From: a virus
Length of the DNA stretch: 24,844 bases
Virus record (IMG/VR): IMGVR_UViG_3300010296_000077
Span: 1 to 24,844 of that record
Reading direction: 5' to 3' (one strand)
Each line of letters begins with the position of its first letter. Within the stretch, counting starts at the first letter, position 1. Of this stretch, positions 1 to 9,751 are shown one piece after another. A program made the translations under genes and the position numbers. A model generated the notes under the pieces. It had not been told where the DNA came from and made no database searches. It saw only the letters and a program-made list of their open reading frames with translations.

Positions 1-767
1 CGGCGGACGCGTGGTTTATCTTCCCGGAAATGTACAATTTAGCCGCTCCACCGGCAGAAAACGAAACAGAGGACAGAGACGGGATTCCGGTTCCAACTGG
101 TGAGGAAATTAAACAGCCTATCACTTGGGAGCATTCAAAAGAAGATGCAAACCCGGCGTTAAAAGCGTCTTACGATTCGTTAAAATGTAACGAAATCGGC
201 GTTATCTTTGCGACATACTCGGGACAACTTGAGGGATTAAACGACGGAAACGGAAATTTAGTACCAATGAAGTTGCAAGGGGAAACGTTGTCGGCTCAAT
301 ACGGTGCGCCAGTAAAAGGAACATTGAACAAAATCATGGTTTCAATGCTTATGGACGAATTGGAAAACGAGGCGAACAGAGATTACATTGATTCGAGCGC
401 GATTTCTTACCCGGTTAAAAACTGGTTTTCGTTGGGTGCGCTTGAGGTTATCAACTACGAGGTGTCAAATTCGGCTCAAACTACTATCGTTTTTAGAGCG
501 AACGCGCTTTACGGAGGTGTTGATTTCAAAAAGCCAATTACGGGACTTGTAACGGCGGATTTATCACCGGATTTAGGAGTAACAACCGGCGAGGTTTACA
601 ACAACACAACCGCGGCAAACGTGGCGGCAACGTTGGCAGAATCGGGAACAACTCCGGGGCTTTACACGTTAACATTGGGCGTTGCACAAACGGCGGCGGA
701 TCAAATTTGGATTCAGATTTTCAAATCTGGGTACACAATGAGAACGTTCAAAGTTACTTTATCTTAG
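1..767 (+). CDS. probable major tail (tail-tube) protein, 5'-truncated
   Basis: The reading frame is already open at base 3 and runs through the first internal ATG (base 30), so the gene starts upstream of the window and only its last 255 codons are here. It is followed by a small basic protein, two coupled genes and the tape measure, which is where siphoviruses usually carry the tail-tube gene. The visible protein is acidic and rich in beta-prone segments, with no cysteine beyond one near residue 62 and no membrane segment. Its last 80 or so residues, rich in Thr, Gly and Ala, look like a separate appended domain, possibly Ig-like. The role is inferred from position and composition, since I recognise no diagnostic motif. 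A different structural protein remains possible. Confidence 0.5.
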   Translation, partial: ADAWFIFPEMYNLAAPPAENETEDRDGIPVPTGEEIKQPITWEHSKEDANPALKASYDSLKCNEIGVIFATYSGQLEGLNDGNGNLVPMKLQGETLSAQYGAPVKGTLNKIMVSMLMDELENEANRDYIDSSAISYPVKNWFSLGALEVINYEVSNSAQTTIVFRANALYGGVDFKKPITGLVTADLSPDLGVTTGEVYNNTTAANVAATLAESGTTPGLYTLTLGVAQTAADQIWIQIFKSGYTMRTFKVTLS

Positions 768-785
768 TAATCAATAAAACGTAAC

Positions 786-1001
786 ATGGCAGACGAAAGA
801 AAAAAAACCGTTAAAAAGGCCGCGCCAAAAAAGGCAATGCCGAAAATCTACACCGACGCAAAGAATGCAAAAATTCAAATGCCGTCGAGTATGATTACAA
901 CGGTTGAAAATTTCAAAAAGATTTGGCAAGGTAACGCCAGGGCGACCGATTTGGACGCCGCATGGGACCGCGCTAAAGATTGGCGAGACAGTTACAAATA
1001 A
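786..1001 (+). CDS. small basic protein of the late operon, unknown function
   Basis: A 71-aa protein that begins 18 bases after the tail-protein stop and ends just before a strong hairpin terminator. The first 20 residues are dominated by Lys, Ala and Pro, as in flexible nucleic-acid or protein-binding tails. The remainder has a helical, Trp-containing C-terminal half (residues 40-71) with several Asp/Ala/Trp positions. I do not recognise a family. It sits between the probable tail-tube gene and the genes leading to the tape measure, so a part in head-tail joining or tail assembly is plausible but unproven. The ATG at 786 is the only sensible start. Confidence 0.65.
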   Translation: MADERKKTVKKAAPKKAMPKIYTDAKNAKIQMPSSMITTVENFKKIWQGNARATDLDAAWDRAKDWRDSYK

Positions 1002-1011
1002 CAAAATAAAG

Positions 1012-1038
1012 CCCTCGCAATTGTGCGGGGGTTTTTTT
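1012..1038 (+). terminator. Rho-independent terminator between tail genes
   Basis: An 8-bp stem (CCCTCGCA at 1012-1019 with TGCGGGGG at 1024-1031, one G-T pair) closes an ATTG loop and is followed by seven T's. It ends six bases before the ATG at 1044. It may set the ratio of the abundant tail-tube product to the downstream genes by partial read-through. Confidence 0.85.
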
Positions 1039-1043
1039 ATACA

Positions 1044-1502
1044 ATGAATTTTGAAACGACCGACATTGGCAGAATCTTAAAAAACATCAAGTTGTTGAGC
1101 GCAACGGATATTTTTATTTCTGTAATGAAACAAAGCGAGGTCCAAAAGTATATTGTAAAATTGAACACCGATCAATTGAGGTACGAATTTATCAATTCGG
1201 AGGGCAAATTATTGTCCGATATTGGCGGCGGTTATTCGAATTTTACGCTATCACTTGGACAAAAACAAGGCCGTTTGAAAGTGGATTTGTACGACACCGG
1301 AGAATTTCACGAATCGTTTAGAATTGAGAATATAAGCGCAACCGGGTTCGATATTAATTCCGATTCCGTAAAAGACGGCGTTGATTTAAAGGACAGATGG
1401 GGAAAAGAAATTGAAGGATTAACTTTTGAAAGTGTGCAAAAAGCCGCTCAATTTTTGGTAAATTTATATTTTGACGAAATATTAATGAAAATCGCGGTAT
1501 GA
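1044..1502 (+). CDS. conserved-looking phage structural/assembly protein, unknown role
   Basis: A 152-aa protein. An in-frame GTG at 1023 lies inside the terminator stem-loop, so the ATG at 1044 was chosen. The middle carries a DLYDTGEFHESF segment, a pattern I associate with a family common in Bacteroidota phages and prophages (a 'DTG-F--SF' core following a variable beta region); this is recall, not a search. The last four bases overlap the next gene (ATGA), so the two are probably translationally coupled. With the next gene it occupies the position of the tail assembly chaperones ahead of the tape measure, but no slippery heptamer joins the two, so a gpG/gpGT-type frameshift is not supported. 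Confidence 0.7.
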   Translation: MNFETTDIGRILKNIKLLSATDIFISVMKQSEVQKYIVKLNTDQLRYEFINSEGKLLSDIGGGYSNFTLSLGQKQGRLKVDLYDTGEFHESFRIENISATGFDINSDSVKDGVDLKDRWGKEIEGLTFESVQKAAQFLVNLYFDEILMKIAV

Positions 1503-1969
1503 AAATATTCAATTCCATTTATGAAATTTGGCTCCATAACTGGGAACAATTAAATATTTCGGGCGATTTGCGTTGGTTGATTGTGGACGAAAAGGAGCAA
1601 AACAAAAAACAAGATTTGGAGTTGTTGGAAAACGCGTATTTTGATATTCAGGACCAATACCTCGAGGAGACAAAAGGAAACAAAGAATTGATTTCTAAAT
1701 GGCGCACGTTGATAATTAAAAGAATGACCGCCCGCGTTTTATACGCTCAAGGCGACAAAGCCCAATTGAATTGGATTGAATTTTACACGGCCAAAATTGA
1801 CAATTTAATGAATACGAGCCAGGACGTTGATATTATCAAAACGCGAATGTTAATTCAACAAAGATATGGCCAACCGATAAAACCAAAAGAGACGACATTG
1901 GCGGAATTTATAAAAATATCCGAAATAGTAAGCGAACAAAAACCGACCGAAAATGGCAAGACAAAATAG
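1499..1969 (+). CDS. tail-assembly-position protein upstream of the tape measure
   Basis: A 156-aa helical, charged protein that starts in an ATGA overlap with the preceding stop and runs 17 bases into the tape-measure gene. It has several Trp residues in the first half, a Gln/Lys-rich middle and a short acidic/Lys C-terminus. No recognisable motif is present. The tight overlap with the tape measure and the position suggest a tail-assembly chaperone or tape-measure-binding protein. This is inference from gene order only. Confidence 0.65.
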   Translation: MKIFNSIYEIWLHNWEQLNISGDLRWLIVDEKEQNKKQDLELLENAYFDIQDQYLEETKGNKELISKWRTLIIKRMTARVLYAQGDKAQLNWIEFYTAKIDNLMNTSQDVDIIKTRMLIQQRYGQPIKPKETTLAEFIKISEIVSEQKPTENGKTK

Positions 1970-4900
1970 CGCGGAATTAATAGCGCGATTAAATAGCGAA
2001 ATGGCTAAATTGAAAGATTTGGCAAACATGACCGAAAAGGAATTGAATGAATTGTCCAAGGCGTTTACAAAGGATTTAAACGTTACGGTTAAAATGGCCC
2101 AAGCGACAAAAGAAACGGCGCGGGGTGTTCGTGAGTTAACTCAATTGGAAAAACAGTCGGTTAAAATCCTAAAGGAAAAAGAAAAAATTGATAAGCAAAT
2201 TATCACCCAACGAAAAAAATTAACGCAAGTTAACAAGGAACAACGCGCCACAATCCAAGCGTTAAAAGTTGAGGAGCAAAGACGAAACAAAATCGCCCGA
2301 GAGGAGGCGAAATTAACAAATCAAAACATTGGAGCGTTTGAGCGTTTGAATGTCAAAATAAAATCGTTGTCCGATCAATACCGAAATTTGGTAATTGCAG
2401 AGGGCAAAGAATCGAAACAAGCGAAAGTCTTAAAACGTCAAATTTTAGAACTAAACAAAGCCAGAAACAAGGCCAACGAGGCGTTGGGAATGCACCAACA
2501 CAAAGTTGGACAATATACACGCGCACTCGGAAAACTTCGCGGAATGTTGGCGCAAGTCGGTTTGGCATTCGGGGCGTTTATGGCTATTCGTGATTCGTTC
2601 CGAATTATACGAGATTTTGAACAAGCCCAAGCGGATTTGGCGTCCGTTTTAGGTGTGAACGTTGAGGAAATGGGAAAACTAACCGAGCAATCAAAACAAC
2701 TCGGGGCAACCACAATTTTTACGGCGTCGCAAGTTAGTGAATTGCAGAAAGAATACGCAAAACTCGGATTTACAATGGATGAAATCGAGGGCGTAACGGA
2801 GGCAACGTTACAACTCGCCGCGGCAACCGGGACCGACTTGGGACAATCCGCAACCGTTGTTGGTTCCACTTTGCGAGCGTTTGGAATGGACGTGAGCGAA
2901 ACGCAAAGGGTCGTTGATGTCATGGCGAAATCGTTTAGCGCGAGTTCGTTGGATATGGAAAAATTTACGGTTGCAATGCGAGCCGTTGCACCGGTAGCGA
3001 AAAACGCCGGATTTAATATCGAGCAAACAACCGCATTAATTGGAACGTTGACGGATTCGGGTGTGGATGCAAGTTCGGCCGGTACTGGATTGAGAAATAT
3101 ATTTTTGGAACTTGCTAAAAGCGGAATGACGTTTGAGGAGGCAATGGCCCAAATAAACAACTCAACAAACAAAAACGCAACCGCATTGGAGTTGTTCGGG
3201 AAAAAGACAGCAACCGCCGCGACCATATTAGCCGAGTCCGGAGTAAGTGCGGACGCATTGACCGACAAACTAAACCAAGCGGGCGGAGCCGCTCAAGAAA
3301 TGGCGGACAAACAACTCGACACGTTGGGCGGGGCGGTTAAATTGTTGTCGTCTGCCTGGGAGGGTTGGATTCTAAAAATGAACGAATCGAGCGGTGCGGG
3401 TAATTTCCTAAAAAATGTTATTAAATTTTTAGCGGAAAACCTCGAGTTGATTTTGGATTTATTATTGAAAACCGTTTCGGCCTTTGTCGTTTACAAAACA
3501 GCCGTTAAAGGTGCGGCGGTTGCTCAAAAGCTATTGAATCAAGAAACAATTGCGAGCATAAAAAACACAAAACTATTCGGACAACAAATTTTTAAAAGTA
3601 CAAAATCTTTCGGTTTGTGGGCGGCGGCGATTTCGTTTGTTGTTATGGCTTTGATTGATATTGTTAGCGGTTTATTGAACGCAAAATCCGCCACGGATTT
3701 ATTCAACGAAACAATGGACAAAGCCAACGAAAAATTACAGGAGGAAAAAGACAAATTGGCGTTGGTTGGTGAGGAATTATTTAATACAAAGGTTGCAAGC
3801 GAAGAACGTCAAAAGGTTTTGGATAAAATAAACGCGGAATACGGGACAACGTTAAAAAACTTGGAAGATGAGGCCGCATTTGCCGCTCAAGTTGCGGCGG
3901 CATACGAAAAAATTGTCGAACAATTAGACAAAAAAATAACCGCGCAAGTTATCGAAGAAGAAATATTGGCCGCAAAAAAGCGATTGAGAGAATTAGAGCG
4001 TGAAGTTGAGGACGCGGGATTTTTTGACGTATTAGGTGAAGCGAGCGGAATAATAATTGGAGAAGGTACGGACAAAGAAATTCAAAAACAAGTGGATTTG
4101 ATCGCCAAGCTAAAAAACGAACTTGCATTGTTGCAAATGGAATCCAAAGACATTGCGGATGAAATAACCGAGGAAGATGATGAAGAAACAACCGGAGGAA
4201 CTGGAGGAAAAGGCGCAAAATCAATTGAAGATAGAAAAAAAGAAGAATTAGCCGCATTCATAAAAGGAAATGAGGAAATTTTGCGACAACTAGAAATTCA
4301 ATTAAGAAAACAAGGCGCGGACGAGGAACAAATACGAATGTTGTTGGCGGATAAAAAAATCGAATTAGCAAGAAAAACGGGAGAAAAAATAATCGAATTA
4401 GACTTTAAAGATAAGTCTATTCTAAGTCAACAAGAATTAGAATATTACAGATTAGCGGATCAAAACGCGACAAAATTCCAAAAAACAAAAGTTGAAAAGA
4501 TTAAAAAAACAGAGGAAGAAATTGCGGCGGAAGTAAAAGCGGGAGTTGACAAATTAAAACAATACAACAAAGAACAATTCGAAGACACTAAAAAAACGGC
4601 GGAAGAAATTGCCATGGTTTTAGGCGACATTTTCAACGCTTTACGGGACGAAATCGCACAATCTTTGCAATTAATCGCGTCAATTCAAGAAAGCAAAATC
4701 TCCGCAATTGAAAGCGCAATCGAACGACAACAGCAAGTTATTGAGGATTCAAAAGACGCGGAAAACAGATTAATCGAGCAAGCGAAACAAACCGGTTTGC
4801 AAGCGGACGAGTCAATCAATTTGGAGCGTGAACGACAAAAGAAAGCATTAGCCGAACAACAACGACTCGAAAAGGAAAAACAACGAATTGAGGCGACAAT

Positions 4901-5387
4901 TGCGGCGTTGCAATTACTCGCGGCAAATGTACAAAGCGGACAAGGAAACCCGGTCCAAAATGTTAAAACCGACATTTTGAATTTGAAATCCTTTATTAAT
5001 TCGCAATATTACAAGGGGGGGTACACCGGAGACGGTGGCAAATATGAAACCGCCGGGATTGTCCACAAAGGGGAATTTGTAATTGACAAAGAAACAACCG
5101 CACAACTCGGATTGAAAGGAAAAAATATGGGCGAGTTCAAAACATGGTACAAAAATTCGATCATTGAAAGCGGCGTAAAAAAATCAATGGACACGGATTT
5201 TATTTTGCCAGAACAAAACGCCGCATTGGCTCAAAGTAGTATTTTAGAGGCAAAATTAACCGAATTAATAAACGTATCAAAGGCCAAACAAATCGACCAA
5301 GGACGCGCGGCATTTGACGCAATGGTGGGAGCGTTACAATACCAAAAAGGAAAAACGCGTTATTATTTCCCAGTTAGCAAAAAATAA
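1953..5387 (+). CDS. tail tape measure protein
   Basis: At 1144 aa this is the longest gene in the window. The first 170 residues are charged coiled coil. Around residues 195-465 lies the tape-measure core, with a segment beginning GATTIFTASQ near residue 250, an alternation of helices with repeated ATG/ATV pieces, SGVDASSAGTGLRN near 370 and LLSSAWEGW near 465; this matches the PhageMin_Tail/TIGR01760 type. Two hydrophobic segments follow at about 492-515 and 553-575, as expected for a protein delivered into the host envelope. Long Glu/Lys/Gln coiled coils cover 580-990. Near the end (about 1020-1045) is the GGYTG...AGIVHKGEFV motif often found at tape-measure C-termini. It sets tail length and helps DNA entry. 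Confidence 0.95.
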   Translation: MARQNSAELIARLNSEMAKLKDLANMTEKELNELSKAFTKDLNVTVKMAQATKETARGVRELTQLEKQSVKILKEKEKIDKQIITQRKKLTQVNKEQRATIQALKVEEQRRNKIAREEAKLTNQNIGAFERLNVKIKSLSDQYRNLVIAEGKESKQAKVLKRQILELNKARNKANEALGMHQHKVGQYTRALGKLRGMLAQVGLAFGAFMAIRDSFRIIRDFEQAQADLASVLGVNVEEMGKLTEQSKQLGATTIFTASQVSELQKEYAKLGFTMDEIEGVTEATLQLAAATGTDLGQSATVVGSTLRAFGMDVSETQRVVDVMAKSFSASSLDMEKFTVAMRAVAPVAKNAGFNIEQTTALIGTLTDSGVDASSAGTGLRNIFLELAKSGMTFEEAMAQINNSTNKNATALELFGKKTATAATILAESGVSADALTDKLNQAGGAAQEMADKQLDTLGGAVKLLSSAWEGWILKMNESSGAGNFLKNVIKFLAENLELILDLLLKTVSAFVVYKTAVKGAAVAQKLLNQETIASIKNTKLFGQQIFKSTKSFGLWAAAISFVVMALIDIVSGLLNAKSATDLFNETMDKANEKLQEEKDKLALVGEELFNTKVASEERQKVLDKINAEYGTTLKNLEDEAAFAAQVAAAYEKIVEQLDKKITAQVIEEEILAAKKRLRELEREVEDAGFFDVLGEASGIIIGEGTDKEIQKQVDLIAKLKNELALLQMESKDIADEITEEDDEETTGGTGGKGAKSIEDRKKEELAAFIKGNEEILRQLEIQLRKQGADEEQIRMLLADKKIELARKTGEKIIELDFKDKSILSQQELEYYRLADQNATKFQKTKVEKIKKTEEEIAAEVKAGVDKLKQYNKEQFEDTKKTAEEIAMVLGDIFNALRDEIAQSLQLIASIQESKISAIESAIERQQQVIEDSKDAENRLIEQAKQTGLQADESINLERERQKKALAEQQRLEKEKQRIEATIAALQLLAANVQSGQGNPVQNVKTDILNLKSFINSQYYKGGYTGDGGKYETAGIVHKGEFVIDKETTAQLGLKGKNMGEFKTWYKNSIIESGVKKSMDTDFILPEQNAALAQSSILEAKLTELINVSKAKQIDQGRAAFDAMVGALQYQKGKTRYYFPVSKK

Positions 5388-5390
5388 AAT

Positions 5391-7193
5391 ATGGCTCAAA
5401 AACATTTATACGGAATAAATTATGCCCAATTAAACCCGCCCGAGGAATGGCAAGATTTGAAAGTTTCCGCGACAATTGTGGACAATTTTTTTAGTGCGGA
5501 CATACAAAACCAAACGTTGACATTCACCGGAGACGCGGCGACATTCATAAAATTATGGGTTCAAAATTACGGCGTTTTTAACGGGTTGCCGTATCGAATT
5601 TTAATAGATGATTCGGAGATTGTTTTTGATGGGTTTTTGGTGTTGTCCGAACTTGTAATAAATTCAAAATTGGGTCCAACAATTTACAAAATACCGATTC
5701 GAGACTTGACGGACAATTTAACAACGTTGGACCGTGTTTCCGTTTTTACGCAAGGTTTATTGTTCGATCAAGGTTTTTTGAATAACTCGAATAAATATTG
5801 GCTCCCGGTCGTCCAAGTTGGAAAAACCACGTTTAAGGACAGATATTTACAATTACTTTCGTTGGGTTATAACGTATTGAACACAATTTTACAAATTATT
5901 CAAGACGTTTTATCGGCCATTTCCGACATGATTGGTTTATCCCTTCCGGTTGGTGTTGTTGAATTTTCTACATTAATGTTAAATATTTTTATCCAAATAA
6001 CACAATTGCAGGATTTGATTTTGGCACACAAAGATTTGATTTTGGCGTCACAAACTTATTACCCGGTTTTGAAATTAAAGGACGTAATCGAGGCCGCATT
6101 CGAAAAACTGGGAAAAACTGTTGAGTGGGGAATAATTGAAAACGACATTAACCGCAAATTTGTTAAAAGTTCAGAAAATGGATTTCCGGGCGTTATCGCT
6201 CCGGGTATTCAGTCGGCCGGAGACGGTACATTAAAACCTCAAGATTGGGGGTATTTGATTTCCGAGGCAATGCAAGAAATCGAAAAAATCTACAATACCC
6301 GAATCCATGACGAAGGCGACATTGTACACATAAAAACACAATCGGACCCTTTTTGGGTTGACAATCCAAGTTTTGCGGCGGAATCGGTTTTGGTATCAAC
6401 GACAAAACAATATCAAAACGGAATTTACCGAAACAAAACGGAGGAGGTTTTCGCAACGACTCGGGTTACTTACGAATATGACCCGGCAGACGCGCACACG
6501 TTGGTAACGGAAAACGGCGACGCCTATGAAATTCACCGCGATTTAATAAACGAATTAGACCCGAGAATGAACACAATGAAGGGACTCCAAGACATCAAAA
6601 TAAATTGGGCGTTGGCGTCGCGATACGATCCAATTGAGGACATTTTATTCCCTTTATTTGACGAAATTTTAGGCGATTCAAATAATTTATTGAACAGTTT
6701 AAAAAACCAAATTACTCAATTCGCGCAATATATCGACCCGGGGTCGAATAGTGAGCAATCGACCGCGGACTTTTTGGCGATTAATCCGCTTGACTTTATT
6801 TTGGCATTGTCTCCAGGTGGTTTGAAAGTTGAGGACGATACATGGGGCATTCCAAAATTTATAGATGCGGACGCAAACGAATTGAATAAAACGTTAACGA
6901 TTCCGGCGGATTTCAAATCGCGTTGTTCGGCCGAATTTATTTACAAAGAACGCTATTTACCAGAATCGCCCGCAATTCAAAACAATTTCGCGGGTCAAAA
7001 TATATCAATCGAGCAATTGCGAATCCCGTTTAGTTTATCGAATTATCAAAACACAAAACAAAACCCTTATTTTAATTTTGACGGTTTGGCAAAATTCAAC
7101 GACATTGAATGGAACGAAAACCAAAGGAGTGCAGAGGTGACAGTTGAGAAAAAAGAAATATTTGACGATAATATAACCGAAACAGAAATATGA
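5391..7193 (+). CDS. distal tail / baseplate hub-like protein
   Basis: A 600-aa protein that begins three bases after the tape-measure stop. In siphoviruses the genes directly after the tape measure encode the distal tail and tail-associated (hub) proteins, and this one fits by size and place. The N-terminal 120 residues look beta-rich, residues about 150-235 contain two hydrophobic helical stretches, and the C-terminal half is mixed with many aromatic residues and an acidic end. I see no peptidase or glycosidase motif. Its stop overlaps the next start by four bases. Alternative: a Bacteroidota-specific minor tail protein without a direct counterpart in the model phages. Confidence 0.6.
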   Translation: MAQKHLYGINYAQLNPPEEWQDLKVSATIVDNFFSADIQNQTLTFTGDAATFIKLWVQNYGVFNGLPYRILIDDSEIVFDGFLVLSELVINSKLGPTIYKIPIRDLTDNLTTLDRVSVFTQGLLFDQGFLNNSNKYWLPVVQVGKTTFKDRYLQLLSLGYNVLNTILQIIQDVLSAISDMIGLSLPVGVVEFSTLMLNIFIQITQLQDLILAHKDLILASQTYYPVLKLKDVIEAAFEKLGKTVEWGIIENDINRKFVKSSENGFPGVIAPGIQSAGDGTLKPQDWGYLISEAMQEIEKIYNTRIHDEGDIVHIKTQSDPFWVDNPSFAAESVLVSTTKQYQNGIYRNKTEEVFATTRVTYEYDPADAHTLVTENGDAYEIHRDLINELDPRMNTMKGLQDIKINWALASRYDPIEDILFPLFDEILGDSNNLLNSLKNQITQFAQYIDPGSNSEQSTADFLAINPLDFILALSPGGLKVEDDTWGIPKFIDADANELNKTLTIPADFKSRCSAEFIYKERYLPESPAIQNNFAGQNISIEQLRIPFSLSNYQNTKQNPYFNFDGLAKFNDIEWNENQRSAEVTVEKKEIFDDNITETEI

Positions 7194-7414
7194 TAACGAC
7201 ACCTAAATATTTGGTTGACAAGGCCAAAAAGACAATTAAAGAAATCCAAAAAATCAACCCGACCGAGGTTCTAAAATCGAAATACAAAGACGCGACACCA
7301 GAAGAAAGGAAAAAAGTTGACGAAATTAATAAAAAACTTTGTACTTTTATAAAAAATAAAGACATTGACGGAGCCAAAAGATATTTGGCACATTTGAAAA
7401 AGCAAAACAGATGA
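7190..7414 (+). CDS. small lysine-rich protein within the tail operon
   Basis: A 74-aa, strongly basic, helical protein (Lys-rich throughout) that is coupled on both sides: it starts in an ATGA overlap with the hub-like gene and ends in another ATGA overlap with the next large gene. No motif is recognised. The double overlap argues that it is truly expressed and made in step with the baseplate proteins. It could be an assembly factor or a small baseplate component. Confidence 0.65.
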   Translation: MITTPKYLVDKAKKTIKEIQKINPTEVLKSKYKDATPEERKKVDEINKKLCTFIKNKDIDGAKRYLAHLKKQNR

Positions 7415-9750
7415 ACGAAATAGTAATAACGGACCGGAAATGGCTTTGTCAGCATAGAAACGGCGACACGTTCGCAACGAATCCAACGACGGATTTTGTT
7501 AGCTATTTTCAAATATTAGTAGCCGAAAAAACCAAATTAGTGCAAACAATTGAAGTTTCAACAGTTGTTGAGGCGTCCTTTGACGTATTAATAACCGTCG
7601 AAGATATAGGCGGACAAATAAAAGTTACACACCCGTTCGACACTTGGGCGTCCATGGGTGTTTCAGTTGGCGATTCGCTTTACATTGAGGCGAACGGACT
7701 AAACACAACGGAGACAGTTAACGCGATCCAATTAAACGTTATGTACATAACCGACACGGCATTTTTGAACGCTTTGAGCGTTTCGAGTGGTGTTGCGCGG
7801 GACGATTATATTTTCAGAGTTACAACCGTACCGACGGCGGTAAATTTTCAATTTGGTATTATTCCAAACAGTCAAACCGCGAACAATTTTAACAGTTTGT
7901 TAAATGGTGAGGCACAACTTTACACCGTTTCGGGGCTTGTTTTATCGACTCCCAAGCCCATGACCTACCAAAGTAGCCCGGCCAGTAATTTAGGGAGCGT
8001 TCAAGTCGAATACACGGGTGCGAGCGGTACGGGGTCGAGCGTGTTTAGTTACACAATCGAACATATTTTCAGAATGCCGCCATTCATTGAGAATTGGCTA
8101 TCGAATTACCAAGCCGGAACGATTCCAACAGATTTCGCCGGAGTCAATTCATTCCGTTACGCGTCCAAAATTAACTTTTTGACAAATCCAAACAATCCGA
8201 ACAATAAAAAATTCTTTGAAGATTCCTTCCAATTGGGGTCGGTTGGTTTTGTCGGTCAGAATTTCAACAACGGCGTTGCGGATTATTCTTTGGATTCAAT
8301 ATCAACAACGAATTTTGAAGTAACACAAACGAACAGTTTAACCGCATCAATCAGTCGAGCGTCGGGAAATTTTGCCGCCGGTGTTAAAGTTTATTTGTAC
8401 GTTTACAAGTTACCGAGCGCGGCGGAATATTCAACACAAACAAATGATTTTGAAACAAATTTTGTTTTCGATCAATTGGACGTATTGGAAGGAGCCGGAG
8501 CGAGTTCGTCGAGTATTATTCTAAATTTGGACGCCAATATAAACGGGGGCGACCCGACTTTGTTGGATTTGTCTTTTGATTTGGATTGGAACGCGGCCGG
8601 GGTTGCTATCAATTTAGTTGATGGCGACAACATAGCAATAACCGCAATAGTTGAGGACGGAACATTAACCGCCGAACTTTCGGACCGTATGCCGGTTTTA
8701 TTATATGCCGGTCCCGTGTCGAAGGATTCCGATAATTTAGGGATAACAAACAACCAAATTGATTTTTACGGTTCGTCTATGAATATTCCCTTAGCGTTGC
8801 CAGTTTCCAACGTGGACACTTGGAACAATCGTGCGTATATTTTGAGCGGTTCTTTTAGATTGATAAAGGAGGCGAACGCAAACGACCATTTATTAAAATC
8901 GTTGGAATATAGAATTGTCGGACGTATTCCAGGAACACAAACGTTTTTCGATATTGACACCTATAAATTCCCGTTTCCGGGAAAAATTGCACTTTTAAAC
9001 GTTGGCGGAACGGGTTATCAAGCGTTAAACATAGACACGACCCGACCGGTTGGAAACGTTCCAATTGATGACGATTTAAGATCGGTAAAATTGAGTTCAA
9101 CAATCCCGGGGAGTTTCCAAAACTATCAGGATTTCAATTGGCAGTTAGGAATCGAAATACCGCACCGGACATGGATTGAAAATTTAGCCGTTCAACAAGT
9201 GGCTCCGGAATTTTACGATTCTGCGGAAGAAAACAATAATTTTAATCAACGGACTTCGAATTATTCGGATGCGTTGACATACGACATTTTTATTTTTGCA
9301 ACCGCCGTGACACTTTTCAACGGTATTGAAACAACTCACCAAATGAGTTCGGACGAATCGTTGGTGGCGGATTTTGATGTTGACGCAATCGGGACGGGAT
9401 GGAGCGCGACAACCGAACTTTTTGACACGGATGGAAACACAATTAATACCGTTTACGAAGGTGAGGACGTGGATGTCAAAATAACATTTAACAGACCGCC
9501 GGGATTGTCAAGCGAGCAAGCCGAAATCGTTTTCGAATACGTCGGAGAAGTTGGACAAACGAGCCGGTTGAGTTCTTACCATGAATGGGACGGACCAGAA
9601 AACGCGCTCAAGCCTTTAGAGGGTGAAACGTTGGTAAAAATCACAACGCCAACACTCACCTCGACGGTCATTGAATGCACAATAAAAGGGGAATTTTTAT
9701 TGGACGGAAAACCGTTCAACGTTTACGGACATTTAGTTAACGGACGATAA
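7411..9750 (+). CDS. large minor tail / baseplate protein
   Basis: A 779-aa protein, acidic and rich in Asn, Thr, Ser, Gly and Val, with many short beta-prone segments and few charged helices; this is the composition of an extended virion protein. Several internal blocks look like separate beta domains: about 1-200, 200-330 with a PPFIENWLSNYQ segment, 330-470 with alternating Val/Asp, and a final 120-residue domain. No enzymatic motif was found. It lies between the hub-like protein and another structural gene, so I read it as a baseplate or receptor-proximal tail protein. The ATG at 7411 overlaps the previous stop. Confidence 0.6.
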   Translation: MNEIVITDRKWLCQHRNGDTFATNPTTDFVSYFQILVAEKTKLVQTIEVSTVVEASFDVLITVEDIGGQIKVTHPFDTWASMGVSVGDSLYIEANGLNTTETVNAIQLNVMYITDTAFLNALSVSSGVARDDYIFRVTTVPTAVNFQFGIIPNSQTANNFNSLLNGEAQLYTVSGLVLSTPKPMTYQSSPASNLGSVQVEYTGASGTGSSVFSYTIEHIFRMPPFIENWLSNYQAGTIPTDFAGVNSFRYASKINFLTNPNNPNNKKFFEDSFQLGSVGFVGQNFNNGVADYSLDSISTTNFEVTQTNSLTASISRASGNFAAGVKVYLYVYKLPSAAEYSTQTNDFETNFVFDQLDVLEGAGASSSSIILNLDANINGGDPTLLDLSFDLDWNAAGVAINLVDGDNIAITAIVEDGTLTAELSDRMPVLLYAGPVSKDSDNLGITNNQIDFYGSSMNIPLALPVSNVDTWNNRAYILSGSFRLIKEANANDHLLKSLEYRIVGRIPGTQTFFDIDTYKFPFPGKIALLNVGGTGYQALNIDTTRPVGNVPIDDDLRSVKLSSTIPGSFQNYQDFNWQLGIEIPHRTWIENLAVQQVAPEFYDSAEENNNFNQRTSNYSDALTYDIFIFATAVTLFNGIETTHQMSSDESLVADFDVDAIGTGWSATTELFDTDGNTINTVYEGEDVDVKITFNRPPGLSSEQAEIVFEYVGEVGQTSRLSSYHEWDGPENALKPLEGETLVKITTPTLTSTVIECTIKGEFLLDGKPFNVYGHLVNGR

Positions 9751-9751
9751 A

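Noticed and set aside
1023-1043. GTG start that would lengthen the gene at 1044
   Set aside because: The GTG is in the loop and stem of a strong terminator, and the ATG at 1044 follows directly.
1480-1510. Programmed frameshift between the two genes before the tape measure
   Set aside because: No slippery heptamer is present at the ATGA overlap; ordinary coupling explains it.
2438-3268. A 276-codon open frame on the minus strand inside the tape-measure gene
   Set aside because: It lies entirely opposite a certain tape-measure core, its product has no plausible motif, and such shadows arise from the GCG/GCC-rich codons on the plus strand.
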